64,000 bases of DNA from an uncultured Oscillospiraceae bacterium (lineage in GTDB: Bacteria > Bacillota > Clostridia > Oscillospirales > Oscillospiraceae): assembly GCA_934591635.1 (NCBI GenBank), contig CAKTPI010000006.1, positions 1 through 64,000 of the forward strand, written 5' to 3'. The stretch's first letter is position 1, and each line of letters starts with the position of its first letter. Below are positions 15,297 to 24,270 of the stretch, one piece after another. Position numbers and translations under genes: made by a program. The notes under the pieces are model-generated. The model searched no databases. It was not told where the DNA came from and was given only the letters and a program-made list of their open reading frames with translations.

Positions 15297-17285
15297 ATGC
15301 GGAGAATTGGTGTATTTGTCTGTCATTGCGGCAGCAACATTGCCGCCACGGTAGACGTCAAAAAAGTGGTGGAGATGGCACTCCACGAGCCGGGGGTCGT
15401 CCACGCTGAGGATTATCCCTATATGTGCTCCGAAGCCGGCCAATCCCGCATTGCCCAGGCCATCCGTGAAAAGCAGCTGGATGGCCTGGTAGTCTGCTCC
15501 TGCTCTCCCCGCATGCACGAGACCACTTTCCGTAAATGCGCAGAGAAAAACGGACTGAATCCTTATTTGGTTGAAATTGCCAACATTCGCGAACACTGCT
15601 CCTGGATTCATAAGGACATGGAAGAGGCAACGAAAAAGGCTGTTGTTCTGATGCGGGCAGCTGTTGCCAAGGTACATCTCAACGCCCCCCTGCAGGCAGG
15701 CACCAGCAAGGTAACCAAGCGGGCTTTGATCATCGGCGGCGGCATTGCCGGTATCCAGACAGCGCTGGACATTGCTGATGCCGGATTTCAGGTGGATATC
15801 GTGGAAAAAGAACCCTCCATTGGTGGGCGCATGTCCCAGCTGGACAAGACCTTTCCTACACTGGATTGCTCTGCATGCATTCTCACCCCGAAAATGGTGG
15901 ATGCGGCTGCCAATGAAAACATTACCCTATACACCTACAGTGAGGTGGAGAAAGTATCCGGCTTTGTGGGAAACTTCACGGTAGATATCCGCAAAAAAGC
16001 CCGGTATGTCGACATGGACAAGTGTACAGGATGCGGTGTCTGTCAAGAGAAATGTCCTTCCAAGAAATCGCCCAATGAATTCAACCGGGGGCTGAATACA
16101 CGCAGCGCTATCTATACCCCCTTTGCTCAAGCCATCCCCAATGTGCCGGTGATCGATGCGGCAGCCTGCATCAAACTGAAGACCGGCAAATGCGGCATCT
16201 GCTCAAAGTTCTGTCAGGCAGGTGCCATTGACTATACGCAAAAGGATGAAATCATCACCCAAGAATACGGTGCCATTGTGGTTGCCACCGGCTTTGACAC
16301 CATAAAACTGGACAAATACGGCGAATATGCCTACGGAGAAAGCAAAGATGTCCTCACCTCCCTGGAGCTGGAGCGGGTCATGAATGCGGCTGGGCCCACC
16401 AAAGGGCACCTGGAGCGGCTTTCCGATGGAAAGGCACCAAAGGAGATTGTCTTCATTCAGTGCGTAGGCAGCCGATGCAGCGACCGGCGCGGCAAGCCAT
16501 ACTGCTCTAAAATTTGCTGCATGTATACCGCCAAGCATGCCATGCTGATTCGGGACAAATATCCGGATACCAATGTAACCGTATTCTACATCGATGTTCG
16601 CACCCCAGGAAAGAATTTTGACGAATTCTACCGCCGGGCCGTTGAGGACTATGGCGTCAATTACATCAAGGGACAAGTTGGCAAGGTCGCCCCGCAGCCG
16701 GATGGCAGTCTGCTGGTGCAAGCTGTTGACCTGCTGGAAAACAAACAGATTCTCAAAAAAGCAGACCTGGTAGTGCTGGCAACTGCCATTGAGCCGAATC
16801 CCGATGTCCGGAAGATCGCCACTATGCTCACTGCCTCCATCGATACCAACAATTTCCTGACGGAGGCGCACCCCAAGCTCCGGCCTGTGGAATCCCCCAC
16901 GGCGGGTGTGTTCCTCTCCGGCGTGTGCCAGGGGCCCAAGGACATCCCCGAAACCGTTGCCCAGGCAGGTGCGGCAGCCGTAAAGGTTATCGGCCTGCTG
17001 GCCAAGGACTCTCTGACCACCAATCCCTGCACCGCAAAATCCGATGAGCTGCGGTGCAACGGATGCAGCCAGTGTGCAAACGTGTGCCCCTACGGTGCCA
17101 TTTCCTATGAAACCAAGCTCATCAACGACCATGGTGTCCGGGAAGAGCGCCGCATTGCCGTGGTCAACTCTGCCCTGTGCCAGGGCTGCGGTGCCTGTAC
17201 CGTCACCTGCCCCAGCGGAGCCATGGATTTGCAGGGCTTCAGCAACAGGCAAATCATTGCGGAGGTGGATGCCATATGCCGGTAA
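15297..17285 (+). CDS. hdrA: heterodisulfide reductase subunit A-like bifurcating flavoprotein
   Basis: A 662-residue HdrA-type protein, the presumed electron-bifurcating centre. In order: an N-terminal domain with Cys-rich FVCHCG and CSCSPRMH segments (1-140), a FAD Rossmann motif (IIGGGIAGIQTA, about 145-156), an inserted ferredoxin-like motif CTGCGVCQEKCP (about 243-254), the thioredoxin-reductase-like body, and a C-terminal two-cluster ferredoxin (CNGCSQCANVCP and CQGCGACTVTCP). In known Hdr complexes the FAD sends one electron to a high-potential and one to a low-potential (ferredoxin) acceptor. GGAGG lies upstream of the start. It overlaps the MvhD-like gene by 10 bases. Confidence 0.92.
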   Translation: MRRIGVFVCHCGSNIAATVDVKKVVEMALHEPGVVHAEDYPYMCSEAGQSRIAQAIREKQLDGLVVCSCSPRMHETTFRKCAEKNGLNPYLVEIANIREHCSWIHKDMEEATKKAVVLMRAAVAKVHLNAPLQAGTSKVTKRALIIGGGIAGIQTALDIADAGFQVDIVEKEPSIGGRMSQLDKTFPTLDCSACILTPKMVDAAANENITLYTYSEVEKVSGFVGNFTVDIRKKARYVDMDKCTGCGVCQEKCPSKKSPNEFNRGLNTRSAIYTPFAQAIPNVPVIDAAACIKLKTGKCGICSKFCQAGAIDYTQKDEIITQEYGAIVVATGFDTIKLDKYGEYAYGESKDVLTSLELERVMNAAGPTKGHLERLSDGKAPKEIVFIQCVGSRCSDRRGKPYCSKICCMYTAKHAMLIRDKYPDTNVTVFYIDVRTPGKNFDEFYRRAVEDYGVNYIKGQVGKVAPQPDGSLLVQAVDLLENKQILKKADLVVLATAIEPNPDVRKIATMLTASIDTNNFLTEAHPKLRPVESPTAGVFLSGVCQGPKDIPETVAQAGAAAVKVIGLLAKDSLTTNPCTAKSDELRCNGCSQCANVCPYGAISYETKLINDHGVREERRIAVVNSALCQGCGACTVTCPSGAMDLQGFSNRQIIAEVDAICR

Positions 17286-17713
17286 ACGAAAATTGGAAGC
17301 CCACCATTGTGGCATTCTGCTGCAACTGGTGCAGCTATGCAGGTGCCGACCTGGCCGGCTCCAGCCGCCTGAGCTACCCTGCGGATGTGAAAATCATCAA
17401 GGTTCCCTGCTCCTGCCGTGTGAATCCCATGTTTATTCTCCGATCCTTTGAAAAGGGGGCAGACGGTGTGATTCTCTGCGGCTGCCACCCGGGCGACTGC
17501 CATTATTCCACTGGTAATTATTACGCCCGCCGGAGAATGACACTGCTATTTTCCATGCTGGATTATTTAGGCGTAGAGAGCGGCCGGACACGGGTGGAGT
17601 GGGTCTCCGCCGCCGAAGGCGTGAAGTTCTCGGAAACCATGAACTCCTTTGTGGAGAAGGTGCATGGGCTCGGCCCCTGCGTCAGATTGGGGGATTTGCG
17701 ATGCAAGAAATGA
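17276..17713 (+). CDS. MvhD/FlxD-like [2Fe-2S] protein
   Basis: A 145-residue protein of the methyl-viologen-reducing hydrogenase delta family. The cysteines are in FCCNWCSYAG, VPCSCRVNP and GCHPGDCHY, as in MvhD, which wires an electron donor module to HdrA through a [2Fe-2S] cluster. In bacterial Flx-Hdr complexes the donor is the FlxABC NADH module, which matches the genes that follow here. The ATG at 17276 is preceded by GGAGG and overlaps the hdrA end. It overlaps the next gene by 13 bases. Confidence 0.88.
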   Translation: MPVNENWKPTIVAFCCNWCSYAGADLAGSSRLSYPADVKIIKVPCSCRVNPMFILRSFEKGADGVILCGCHPGDCHYSTGNYYARRRMTLLFSMLDYLGVESGRTRVEWVSAAEGVKFSETMNSFVEKVHGLGPCVRLGDLRCKK

Positions 17714-18660
17714 TACAGTGCGCCAAGGCATTGCTGGAAAGCGGTCAGGTCAGCCGTGTGCTGGGCTGGAAGAAGGGCGAGACGGAATTTGACGTGGAGC
17801 CCGCCTTTTTCGATACCGCCGAGAGCCTGGATGGCCTCTTCTACAATGCTTTCTGCGGCGCAAACCTGAGCAAATATCTGATTGAGGCCGGGAAGAAAGA
17901 GGGCAAGACCCTGGTCTTCCTGAAGCCCTGCGACAGCTACAGCTACAATCAGCTCCTTAGGGAGCACCGGGTGGAGCGGGAGAAGGCCTACATCATCGGC
18001 ATCGGCTGCAAGGGAAAGCTGACGGTAAACAAAATTCCCTTCGACGGCATTCTCTCCGTCCAGGGGGCAGACTACCCCGATTACAGCGAAAATCTTACAG
18101 TGGAGACGCTGTATGGCACCAAGCACATTTCCTATAAGGATGCCATGCTGGAGCGCTGCCACGTCTGCAAGGGAAAAGAGCACGTGGTATACGACGAGCT
18201 CCTGGGGGAATCTCAGGACACGGTGGATGCAGAGCGCTTCGCCCAGGTAACCGCCCTGGAGGCCATGGCACCGGAAGAGCGATTCGCCTTCTTCCAGGCG
18301 GAGCTCTCCAAGTGCATCCGGTGCAATGCCTGCCGGAATGTGTGCCCTGCCTGCTCCTGCCGCAAGTGTGTGTTCGACAGTACGGCCTTTGATTCTGCTC
18401 AGAAGGCCAATACCACCTCGTTTGAAGAAAAGATGTTCCACATTATCCGCGCTTTCCATGTGGCTGGACGCTGTACGGACTGCGGGGAATGCAGCCGGGT
18501 GTGCCCACAGGGCATTCCCCTGCACCTGTTCAATCGAAAATTCATCAAGGATATCAACATGCTCTACGGAGACTATCAGGCAGGCTATGACCTGGAAGCC
18601 CCTGCTCCCCTGACCAGTTTCCGTACCGATGATGCCGAACCTGGCGTAGGGAGGGGGTAA
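17701..18660 (+). CDS. FdhB/FrhB-like iron-sulfur protein of the Flx-type module
   Basis: A 319-residue protein. The N-terminal two thirds resemble the F420-hydrogenase/formate dehydrogenase beta-subunit type (FLKPCDSYSYNQLL, a Gly-rich GIGCKGK stretch, a CHVCKGKE motif). The C-terminal third has CIRCNACRNVCP and CTDCGECSRVCP, consistent with two [4Fe-4S] clusters. It likely carries electrons between the NAD(P)H flavoprotein and HdrA. Start at 17701 inside the MvhD-like gene, with a GGGGGA ribosome site. The exact Flx letter is not certain, so no symbol is given. Confidence 0.8.
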   Translation: MQEMIQCAKALLESGQVSRVLGWKKGETEFDVEPAFFDTAESLDGLFYNAFCGANLSKYLIEAGKKEGKTLVFLKPCDSYSYNQLLREHRVEREKAYIIGIGCKGKLTVNKIPFDGILSVQGADYPDYSENLTVETLYGTKHISYKDAMLERCHVCKGKEHVVYDELLGESQDTVDAERFAQVTALEAMAPEERFAFFQAELSKCIRCNACRNVCPACSCRKCVFDSTAFDSAQKANTTSFEEKMFHIIRAFHVAGRCTDCGECSRVCPQGIPLHLFNRKFIKDINMLYGDYQAGYDLEAPAPLTSFRTDDAEPGVGRG

Positions 18661-18664
18661 CAGC

Positions 18665-19690
18665 ATGTTCCGGATCAAAAAAGATAGCTTACCTATGCTT
18701 TACGCCGCAATTGCAGCTGAAAGCGACTTGTTTCTGCCGGTGAAGTCCGCCGGGAAGACCAATTACGCCCTATGGACGGCCACATGCGAACCGGATCTTG
18801 CCACGCTGAAAACAGTGAAATCCCCGAAGGATGTGTTTTTCCCCCAAAGTGAGAATCTGTACCGCTGTGAAAGCGATGACGGAAAGCTTTCCGTTACACC
18901 GGAAAAGCACCGGGAGACACCGTTCGTTGTGTTTGGAATGAAGGCCTGCGATGTCCGCGCCGTAGCCGTGCTGGACAAGGTATTCCTGTCTGAGCCGGTA
19001 GACACCTTCTATGCTGCCCGGCGGGAAAAAGGCACCATTGTCAGCCTTGCCTGCGGGAAGCCAGAATCCTCCTGCTTCTGCGGCAGCTTCCGGATTGACT
19101 GTGCCGCGCCGGAGGGAGATGTTGCCACCTGGCTGACAGAAGAGCATCTGTACTGGCTACCCCAAAGTGCCAAGGGCAAAGCCTTGACGGCACAACTGGC
19201 TGCCCTGCTGGAGGAATGTGGGGAAGAAGCCGTTTCCGTGGAAAAGGAAAAAATCCGCACAATTTGCAGCCGGCTGCCGCTGAAGGATTTGAGCCTTGCA
19301 AATTGGGGAGCTGCTGCCGCCCAAAAGAATTTTGATTCTCCGCTCTGGGAGGCGCTTTATAAACCGTGTCTGGCCTGCGGCACCTGCACCTTTGTCTGCC
19401 CCACCTGCCAATGCTATGACATCAAGGACTTCGACACCGGCAGTGGTGTACAACGCTACCGCTGCTGGGACAGCTGCATGTATTCTGATTTTACCATGAT
19501 GGCCCACGGCAACAACCGCACCAGCCAGATGCAGCGGTTCCGCCAGCGCTTCATGCACAAGCTGGCCTATTTTCCTGCCAACAATGACGGGATGTTCTCC
19601 TGCGTCGGCTGCGGCCGCTGCGTAGACAAGTGCCCCAGTTGCCTGAATATCGTCAAGGTTATCAAGGCCTTCGGAAAGGAGGGAATGTGA
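18665..19690 (+). CDS. HydB/AsrA-like iron-sulfur subunit
   Basis: A 341-residue protein resembling the beta subunit of sulfhydrogenase and anaerobic sulfite reductase subunit A. It has the KACDVRAVAVLDKVF segment, a CFCGSF motif, and two C-terminal cluster motifs, CLACGTCTFVCPTC (about 237-250) and CVGCGRCVDKCPSC (about 317-330). In those systems it pairs with a NAD(P)H:FAD subunit exactly like the next gene. It starts four bases after the previous stop behind GGGAGGGGG, and its stop overlaps the next start (TGATG). Electron transfer role in the cytoplasmic complex. Confidence 0.85.
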   Translation: MFRIKKDSLPMLYAAIAAESDLFLPVKSAGKTNYALWTATCEPDLATLKTVKSPKDVFFPQSENLYRCESDDGKLSVTPEKHRETPFVVFGMKACDVRAVAVLDKVFLSEPVDTFYAARREKGTIVSLACGKPESSCFCGSFRIDCAAPEGDVATWLTEEHLYWLPQSAKGKALTAQLAALLEECGEEAVSVEKEKIRTICSRLPLKDLSLANWGAAAAQKNFDSPLWEALYKPCLACGTCTFVCPTCQCYDIKDFDTGSGVQRYRCWDSCMYSDFTMMAHGNNRTSQMQRFRQRFMHKLAYFPANNDGMFSCVGCGRCVDKCPSCLNIVKVIKAFGKEGM

Positions 19691-20544
19691 TGCACGAATG
19701 CACCTGTTTCCCCGGCTTTGCCCACGACACCCTGGTTCCCCAAGTCGGTGTTATCACGGATATCCGGGAAGAAACCCCGGATGTCAAAACCTTCCGGGTC
19801 AATGCTCCCGGCGGTGGGAAGCTATTTGAGCACATGCCCGGCCAATGTGCCATGGTATGTGTGCCCGGAGTCAGCGAGGCCATGTTCTCCATCACCTCCT
19901 CTCCTACCAACAAAGAATATCAGGAGTTCTCCATCAAACGCTGCGGTACGCTCACGGACCGGCTGCATACCATGCAGGTCGGCGATGAGATTCTGGTGCG
20001 CGGCCCCTATGGCAATCATTTTCCGGTGGAAACCGCACTAAAGGGGAAGAATCTTCTGTTTATTGCAGGCGGCATTGGTTTGGCCCCTCTGCGCAGTGTA
20101 ATCAACTACGTTCTGGATAACCGAGAAAACTACGGCACTGTAGATATCCTTTATGGCTCCCGTTCAGCGGACGACCTGGTGCGCCGGGAGGAAATGGAGA
20201 CGGTATGGGCTCACGCCAAAGGCGTGAACGTCTATATGACCATTGACCGCCCCCAGGAGGGATGGACAGGTCATGTTGGATTTGTCCCTGCCTACTTAAA
20301 GGAAGTCGGATTTGACACCAACAAGGTTGCCCTGCTCTGCGGTCCTCCCATCATGATTAAATTCTGCCTGCAGGCTTTGGAAGAAATGGGCTTCTCCAAG
20401 GAGCAGGTTTACACCACCCTGGAGCTGCGCATGAAATGCGGCGTTGGAAAGTGCGGCCGGTGCAATATCGGCACGAAATATGTATGCAAAGATGGCCCGG
20501 TGTTCCGCTTTGACCAGGTGGATGCACTGCCAAATGAATACTAA
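19690..20544 (+). CDS. FlxA-like NAD(P)H flavoprotein
   Basis: A 284-residue ferredoxin-NADP reductase-like protein (HydG/AsrB/PyrK type). FAD domain first (GQCAMVCVPG, then the RGPYGNHFPV phosphate-binding stretch), then an NAD(P)H domain (IAGGIGLAPLRSVI; LLCGPPIMIKF), then a C-terminal [2Fe-2S] motif CGVGKCGRC with a last Cys in KYVCKDGP. It should oxidise NADH or NADPH and feed the iron-sulfur subunits. The ATG overlaps the previous stop, with GGAAAGGAGGG upstream. Together with the three preceding genes it reproduces the Flx set known from sulfate reducers. Confidence 0.88.
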   Translation: MHECTCFPGFAHDTLVPQVGVITDIREETPDVKTFRVNAPGGGKLFEHMPGQCAMVCVPGVSEAMFSITSSPTNKEYQEFSIKRCGTLTDRLHTMQVGDEILVRGPYGNHFPVETALKGKNLLFIAGGIGLAPLRSVINYVLDNRENYGTVDILYGSRSADDLVRREEMETVWAHAKGVNVYMTIDRPQEGWTGHVGFVPAYLKEVGFDTNKVALLCGPPIMIKFCLQALEEMGFSKEQVYTTLELRMKCGVGKCGRCNIGTKYVCKDGPVFRFDQVDALPNEY

Positions 20545-20561
20545 GGGGAGTACGCCTGAAT

Positions 20562-21236
20562 ATGGAAAAAATGGTTAATGTCTATTTCTTCGGCAAGAAA
20601 TATTCCGTGCCCGGTGATCTGACCATCATGACCGCTATGGAATACGCCGGGTATACCCTGACCCGGGGCTGCGGCTGCCGTCACGGCTTCTGCGGGGCCT
20701 GTGCCACCATCTACCGCATCAAAGGAAAGAATGAACTAAAAACCTGCCTGGCATGCCAGACTCAGGTGGAAGAGGGCATGTACGTTGCCTCCATTCCCTT
20801 CTTTCCCACGGACAAGCGGACATATGAAATTGAAAATCTGAAGGCCGACCAGCGGGTGATGATGGAGCTATATCCGGAAATTTACGCCTGCATCGGCTGC
20901 AACGCCTGCACCAAAGCCTGCACCCAGAGCCTGAACGTCATGCAGTACATTGCCTATGCCCAGCGAGGTGAACTGGAAAAGTGCGCAGAGGAATCCTTCG
21001 ACTGCGTGGGCTGCGGCTGCTGCTCCGTCCGCTGTCCTGCCGGAATCTCTCATCCCATGGTGGGCCTGCTGGCACGGCGGCTGACCGGCAAATATATTGC
21101 CCCGAAATCACAGCATCTTGAAAAACGGGTTGACGAAATCAAGGCGGGAGCGTATGATGAGCTTATCGAGGCAATTATGCAAAAGCCCATCACTGAAATG
21201 GAAGAACTGTACAACCACCGGGACATCGAAAAGTAA
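20562..21236 (+). CDS. frdB: fumarate reductase/succinate dehydrogenase-type iron-sulfur subunit
   Basis: A 224-residue protein with an N-terminal ferredoxin-like [2Fe-2S] domain (CRHGFCGAC and CLAC, residues ~37-67) and a C-terminal domain with CIGCNACTKACT (about 109-120) and CVGCGCCSVRCP (about 147-158). The two C-terminal motifs are HdrC-like tetracysteine motifs; standard FrdB carries a [4Fe-4S] and a [3Fe-4S] motif instead. The final ~50 residues are helical. It lies directly before the flavoprotein subunit and after the Flx genes, so it likely joins FrdA to the Hdr/Flx complex. AAGGGGAG precedes the start; a second ATG three codons on is possible. Confidence 0.82.
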   Translation: MEKMVNVYFFGKKYSVPGDLTIMTAMEYAGYTLTRGCGCRHGFCGACATIYRIKGKNELKTCLACQTQVEEGMYVASIPFFPTDKRTYEIENLKADQRVMMELYPEIYACIGCNACTKACTQSLNVMQYIAYAQRGELEKCAEESFDCVGCGCCSVRCPAGISHPMVGLLARRLTGKYIAPKSQHLEKRVDEIKAGAYDELIEAIMQKPITEMEELYNHRDIEK

Positions 21237-21249
21237 GGAGGGGGACACC

Positions 21250-22860
21250 ATGTTTACAGAATCAATGCTGGAATCCATCAAAAAAGTAGAAGCTACACGC
21301 GCACAGCGCATGGGCATGGAGCCCCGCCGGATGGATGCAGACGAAAAAGACGCACTGCTGAAGGCCTACCATCCCGACTATCGCCCGGATGGCTTCAAAG
21401 AAATCCAAATTGGTCCGAATAAAGGGCAAAAAGCCCCCTGTGAACTGGCAGATTTACTGCATTCCAACAGCCGTCTGCTGCATGAACATATTAATTTGAA
21501 CAAAATCGACTATGATGTAGATGTGCTGATTATCGGCGGCGGCGGCGCCGGCGCTTCCGCTGCCATTGAGGCAAATGAAGCCGGTGCAAACGTCATGATC
21601 GTCACCAAGCTTCGTATTGGTGATGCCAACACCATGATGGCAGAAGGCGGCATCCAGGCAGCGGACAAAGCGAACGACTCCCCTGTGCAGCACTATCTGG
21701 ACGCCTTTGGCGGCGGTCACTTTGCGGCCCGGCCTGAGCTTCTGCGGCGGCTGGTGATGGAAGCGCCGGATGCCATCCGTTGGCTCAATGACCTGGGCGT
21801 AATGTTTGATAAAGATGCTGAGGGAAACATGATTACCACCCATGGCGGCGGTACCTCCCGGAAGCGGATGCATGCCTGCAAGGATTACTCCGGCGCAGAA
21901 ATCATGCGCACCCTGCGGGATGAGGTTCTCAACCGTAAAATTCCAGTTGTTGAGTTCACCTCCGCCGTTGAACTGATCAAGGATGACCGCGGCCAGGTAG
22001 CCGGTGCCGTACTGCTGAATATGGAAACCGGGGATTATCTGGTAGCCCGGGCCAAGACTGTTATCATTGCAACCGGCGGTGCCGGACGGCTGCATTATCA
22101 GCACTTCCCTACCTCCAATCACTACGGTGCCACCGCAGACGGCTTGATTCTGGGCTACCGCGCCGGTGCCCCTCTGCTGTACCAGGACACTATTCAGTAC
22201 CACCCCACCGGTGTTGCCTACCCCAGTCAGATTTTTGGCGCACTGGTAACTGAAAAAGTGCGCTCTTTGGGTGCTATGCTGGTCAATCGGGACGGTGAAG
22301 CATTCATGCACCCGCTGGAAACCCGGGATGTGGCTGCAGCCTCCATCATCCGGGAGTGTTCCACCAGAGGCGAAGGGGTAGAAACGCCCCTGGGTACCGG
22401 CGTTTGGCTGGATACCCCCATGATTGAAATGCTCCATGGCGAAGGAACGATTGAAAAGCGTATCCCAGCCATGCTACGGATGTATCTGAATTACGATATT
22501 GACATGCGTAAGCAGCCGATCCTGGTCTATCCTACGCTGCACTATCAAAACGGCGGCTTGGAAATCGGCGGCGACGGATTTACAAAGGTGATTCCGAACC
22601 TGCTGGTTGCCGGTGAGGCAGTGGGCGGCATCCACGGCCGCAACCGTCTGATGGGCAACTCCCTGCTGGACATCATCGTCTTCGGCCGCAATGCCGGAAA
22701 AGCAGCTGCGGCACGGGCATCCGATGTCACATTAGGAGCACTGAATCTGGAGCATATTTATCGCTACGCCGAAGAATTGGAGCAGGCCGGGGCGGTGCAT
22801 GAAGGGGTTTCACCCCTGCTGCTTCCCCACTACGCCCGGCACGAAAGGACAGAACAATGA
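21250..22860 (+). CDS. frdA: fumarate reductase-type flavoprotein subunit, no covalent-FAD histidine
   Basis: A 536-residue flavoprotein of the SdhA/FrdA/NadB family. It has GGGGAGASAA for FAD, the AEGGIQAADK loop, THGGGTSRKRMHACKD, the HPTGV capping-domain loop, RDVAAA, HYQNGGLEIGG and HGRNRLMGNSLLDIIVFGR, so the fumarate-binding His and Arg residues are in place. At the position where covalent-FAD enzymes have His (SHTVAAEGG), this protein has Asn127 (ANTMMAEGG), so FAD should be non-covalent, as in soluble reductases and L-aspartate oxidase. No membrane anchor gene follows, so it acts in the cytoplasm. TAAGGAGGGGG precedes the start. The stop overlaps the fumarase alpha start (ATGA). Confidence 0.9.
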   Translation: MFTESMLESIKKVEATRAQRMGMEPRRMDADEKDALLKAYHPDYRPDGFKEIQIGPNKGQKAPCELADLLHSNSRLLHEHINLNKIDYDVDVLIIGGGGAGASAAIEANEAGANVMIVTKLRIGDANTMMAEGGIQAADKANDSPVQHYLDAFGGGHFAARPELLRRLVMEAPDAIRWLNDLGVMFDKDAEGNMITTHGGGTSRKRMHACKDYSGAEIMRTLRDEVLNRKIPVVEFTSAVELIKDDRGQVAGAVLLNMETGDYLVARAKTVIIATGGAGRLHYQHFPTSNHYGATADGLILGYRAGAPLLYQDTIQYHPTGVAYPSQIFGALVTEKVRSLGAMLVNRDGEAFMHPLETRDVAAASIIRECSTRGEGVETPLGTGVWLDTPMIEMLHGEGTIEKRIPAMLRMYLNYDIDMRKQPILVYPTLHYQNGGLEIGGDGFTKVIPNLLVAGEAVGGIHGRNRLMGNSLLDIIVFGRNAGKAAAARASDVTLGALNLEHIYRYAEELEQAGAVHEGVSPLLLPHYARHERTEQ

Positions 22861-23699
22861 GAGAAATTTCCGTATTGCAAATCACCGATGTGGTTGAACG
22901 GCTCTGTATTGATGCCAATACGCGCCTGCCCAGCGACGTAAAATGCGCCATTGAACACTGCCGCACCTGTGAGGATGGCAGCATCGCCCAAGGGGTATTG
23001 GATAAGATTATTGAGAATTATCACATTGCGGCTAATGAAAATGTCCCCATCTGCCAGGATACCGGCATGGCCTGTGTTTTTCTTGAAATCGGCCAGGATG
23101 TGCACCTGGTTGACGGTGACCTGCGGCTGGCAGTAGACGAAGGCGTGCGTCGAGGCTATGACAAGGGATATCTGCGCAAAAGTGTGGTTGCCGATCCAGT
23201 CCGCCGCGGCAATACCGGAGACAACACCCCCGCTATGCTGTACACTGAAATTGTTCCGGGCGATCAGGTCAAAATCACAGTTGCTCCCAAGGGCTTCGGC
23301 AGCGAGAACATGAGTGCTATCCGGATGTTCAAGCCCTCGGCTGGGTTGCAGGGCATCAAGGATTTTATCCTGGAAACAGTGGAAAATGCAGGCCCTAATC
23401 CCTGCCCGCCCATGGTGGTGGGTGTGGGCATCGGCGGAACCTTTGACAAGGCGGCGCTGCTGGCCAAGAAGGCACTGATGCGGCCGCTGGATGTGCCCAA
23501 TGCCGACCCCTTCTATGCGGATTTGGAAAAGGAAATGTTGGAGAAGGTCAATGCCTTGGGCATTGGCCCCCAGGGTTTCGGCGGAAGAACCACTGCGATT
23601 GGGCTGAATATTGAGACCATGCCCACCCATATTGCCGGAATGCCCTGCGCCATCAACATCAATTGCCACGTCACCCGCCATAAAACGGAGGTGCTGTAA
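22857..23699 (+). CDS. fumA: class I fumarate hydratase, alpha subunit
   Basis: A 280-residue protein of the fumarase/tartrate dehydratase alpha family. The [4Fe-4S] cluster Cys residues are visible in ICQDTGMAC (about 61-69), and further conserved parts are NTGDNTPAMLYTEIVPG, APKGFGSENMS and the VGIGGTFDKAA stretch. With the beta subunit it interconverts malate and fumarate, using an oxygen-labile cluster, fitting an anaerobe. The ATG overlaps the frdA stop, and the beta subunit starts two bases after its stop. A tartrate dehydratase role is possible, but the operon favours fumarase. Confidence 0.92.
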   Translation: MREISVLQITDVVERLCIDANTRLPSDVKCAIEHCRTCEDGSIAQGVLDKIIENYHIAANENVPICQDTGMACVFLEIGQDVHLVDGDLRLAVDEGVRRGYDKGYLRKSVVADPVRRGNTGDNTPAMLYTEIVPGDQVKITVAPKGFGSENMSAIRMFKPSAGLQGIKDFILETVENAGPNPCPPMVVGVGIGGTFDKAALLAKKALMRPLDVPNADPFYADLEKEMLEKVNALGIGPQGFGGRTTAIGLNIETMPTHIAGMPCAININCHVTRHKTEVL

Positions 23700-23700
23700 C

Positions 23701-24270
23701 ATGGAACGACATATCACGCTTCCACTGACGGAAGAACTGGCTCGGTCACTTCACGCGGGTGATACGGTGTACCTCACCGGTACAATTTACACTTCCCGGG
23801 ATGCCGGTCATAAGCGGATGTGCGAAGCACTGGCCCGGGGCGAGCAGCTGCCCTTTGATCCGAAGGATGCCACTATTTATTACGTGGGGCCAACCCCCGC
23901 CAAGCCCGGTCAGGTCATCGGCTCCGCCGGTCCCACCACCTCCGGTCGGATGGATGCCTATGCACCCACCATGATGCGCGTGGGGGCAAGAGGCATGATC
24001 GGCAAGGGTGCCCGTCTGCCGGAGGTTATCGAAGCAATGAAGCAATACAGCGGTGTCTATTTTGGTGCCATTGGCGGTGCCGGTGCCCTGCTTGCGAAGT
24101 GCATCAAAAAATGTGAACTGATCGCCTACGAGGATTTGGGCGCAGAAGCCCTGCGCAAGCTCTATGTGGAGGATATGCCGCTGTTTGTCATCATTGACTG
24201 CCAAGGCAACAATCTGTATGAATCCGGGCGGGCAGAATATTTGAAACACCGGGAGGCAGCGAACACATGA
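23701..24270 (+). CDS. fumB: class I fumarate hydratase, beta subunit
   Basis: A 189-residue partner of the alpha subunit. Typical features are the N-terminal RSLHAGDTVYLTGTIYTSRD stretch, YYVGPTPAKPGQVIGSAGPT, TSGRMDAYAP and the GAIGGAGALLAKCIKK segment. The ATG at 23701 is chosen because GGAGGTGCTGTAAC directly precedes it and the family N-terminus starts there. The stop overlaps the next gene's ATG by four bases, so translation continues into a small membrane protein. Confidence 0.92.
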   Translation: MERHITLPLTEELARSLHAGDTVYLTGTIYTSRDAGHKRMCEALARGEQLPFDPKDATIYYVGPTPAKPGQVIGSAGPTTSGRMDAYAPTMMRVGARGMIGKGARLPEVIEAMKQYSGVYFGAIGGAGALLAKCIKKCELIAYEDLGAEALRKLYVEDMPLFVIIDCQGNNLYESGRAEYLKHREAANT

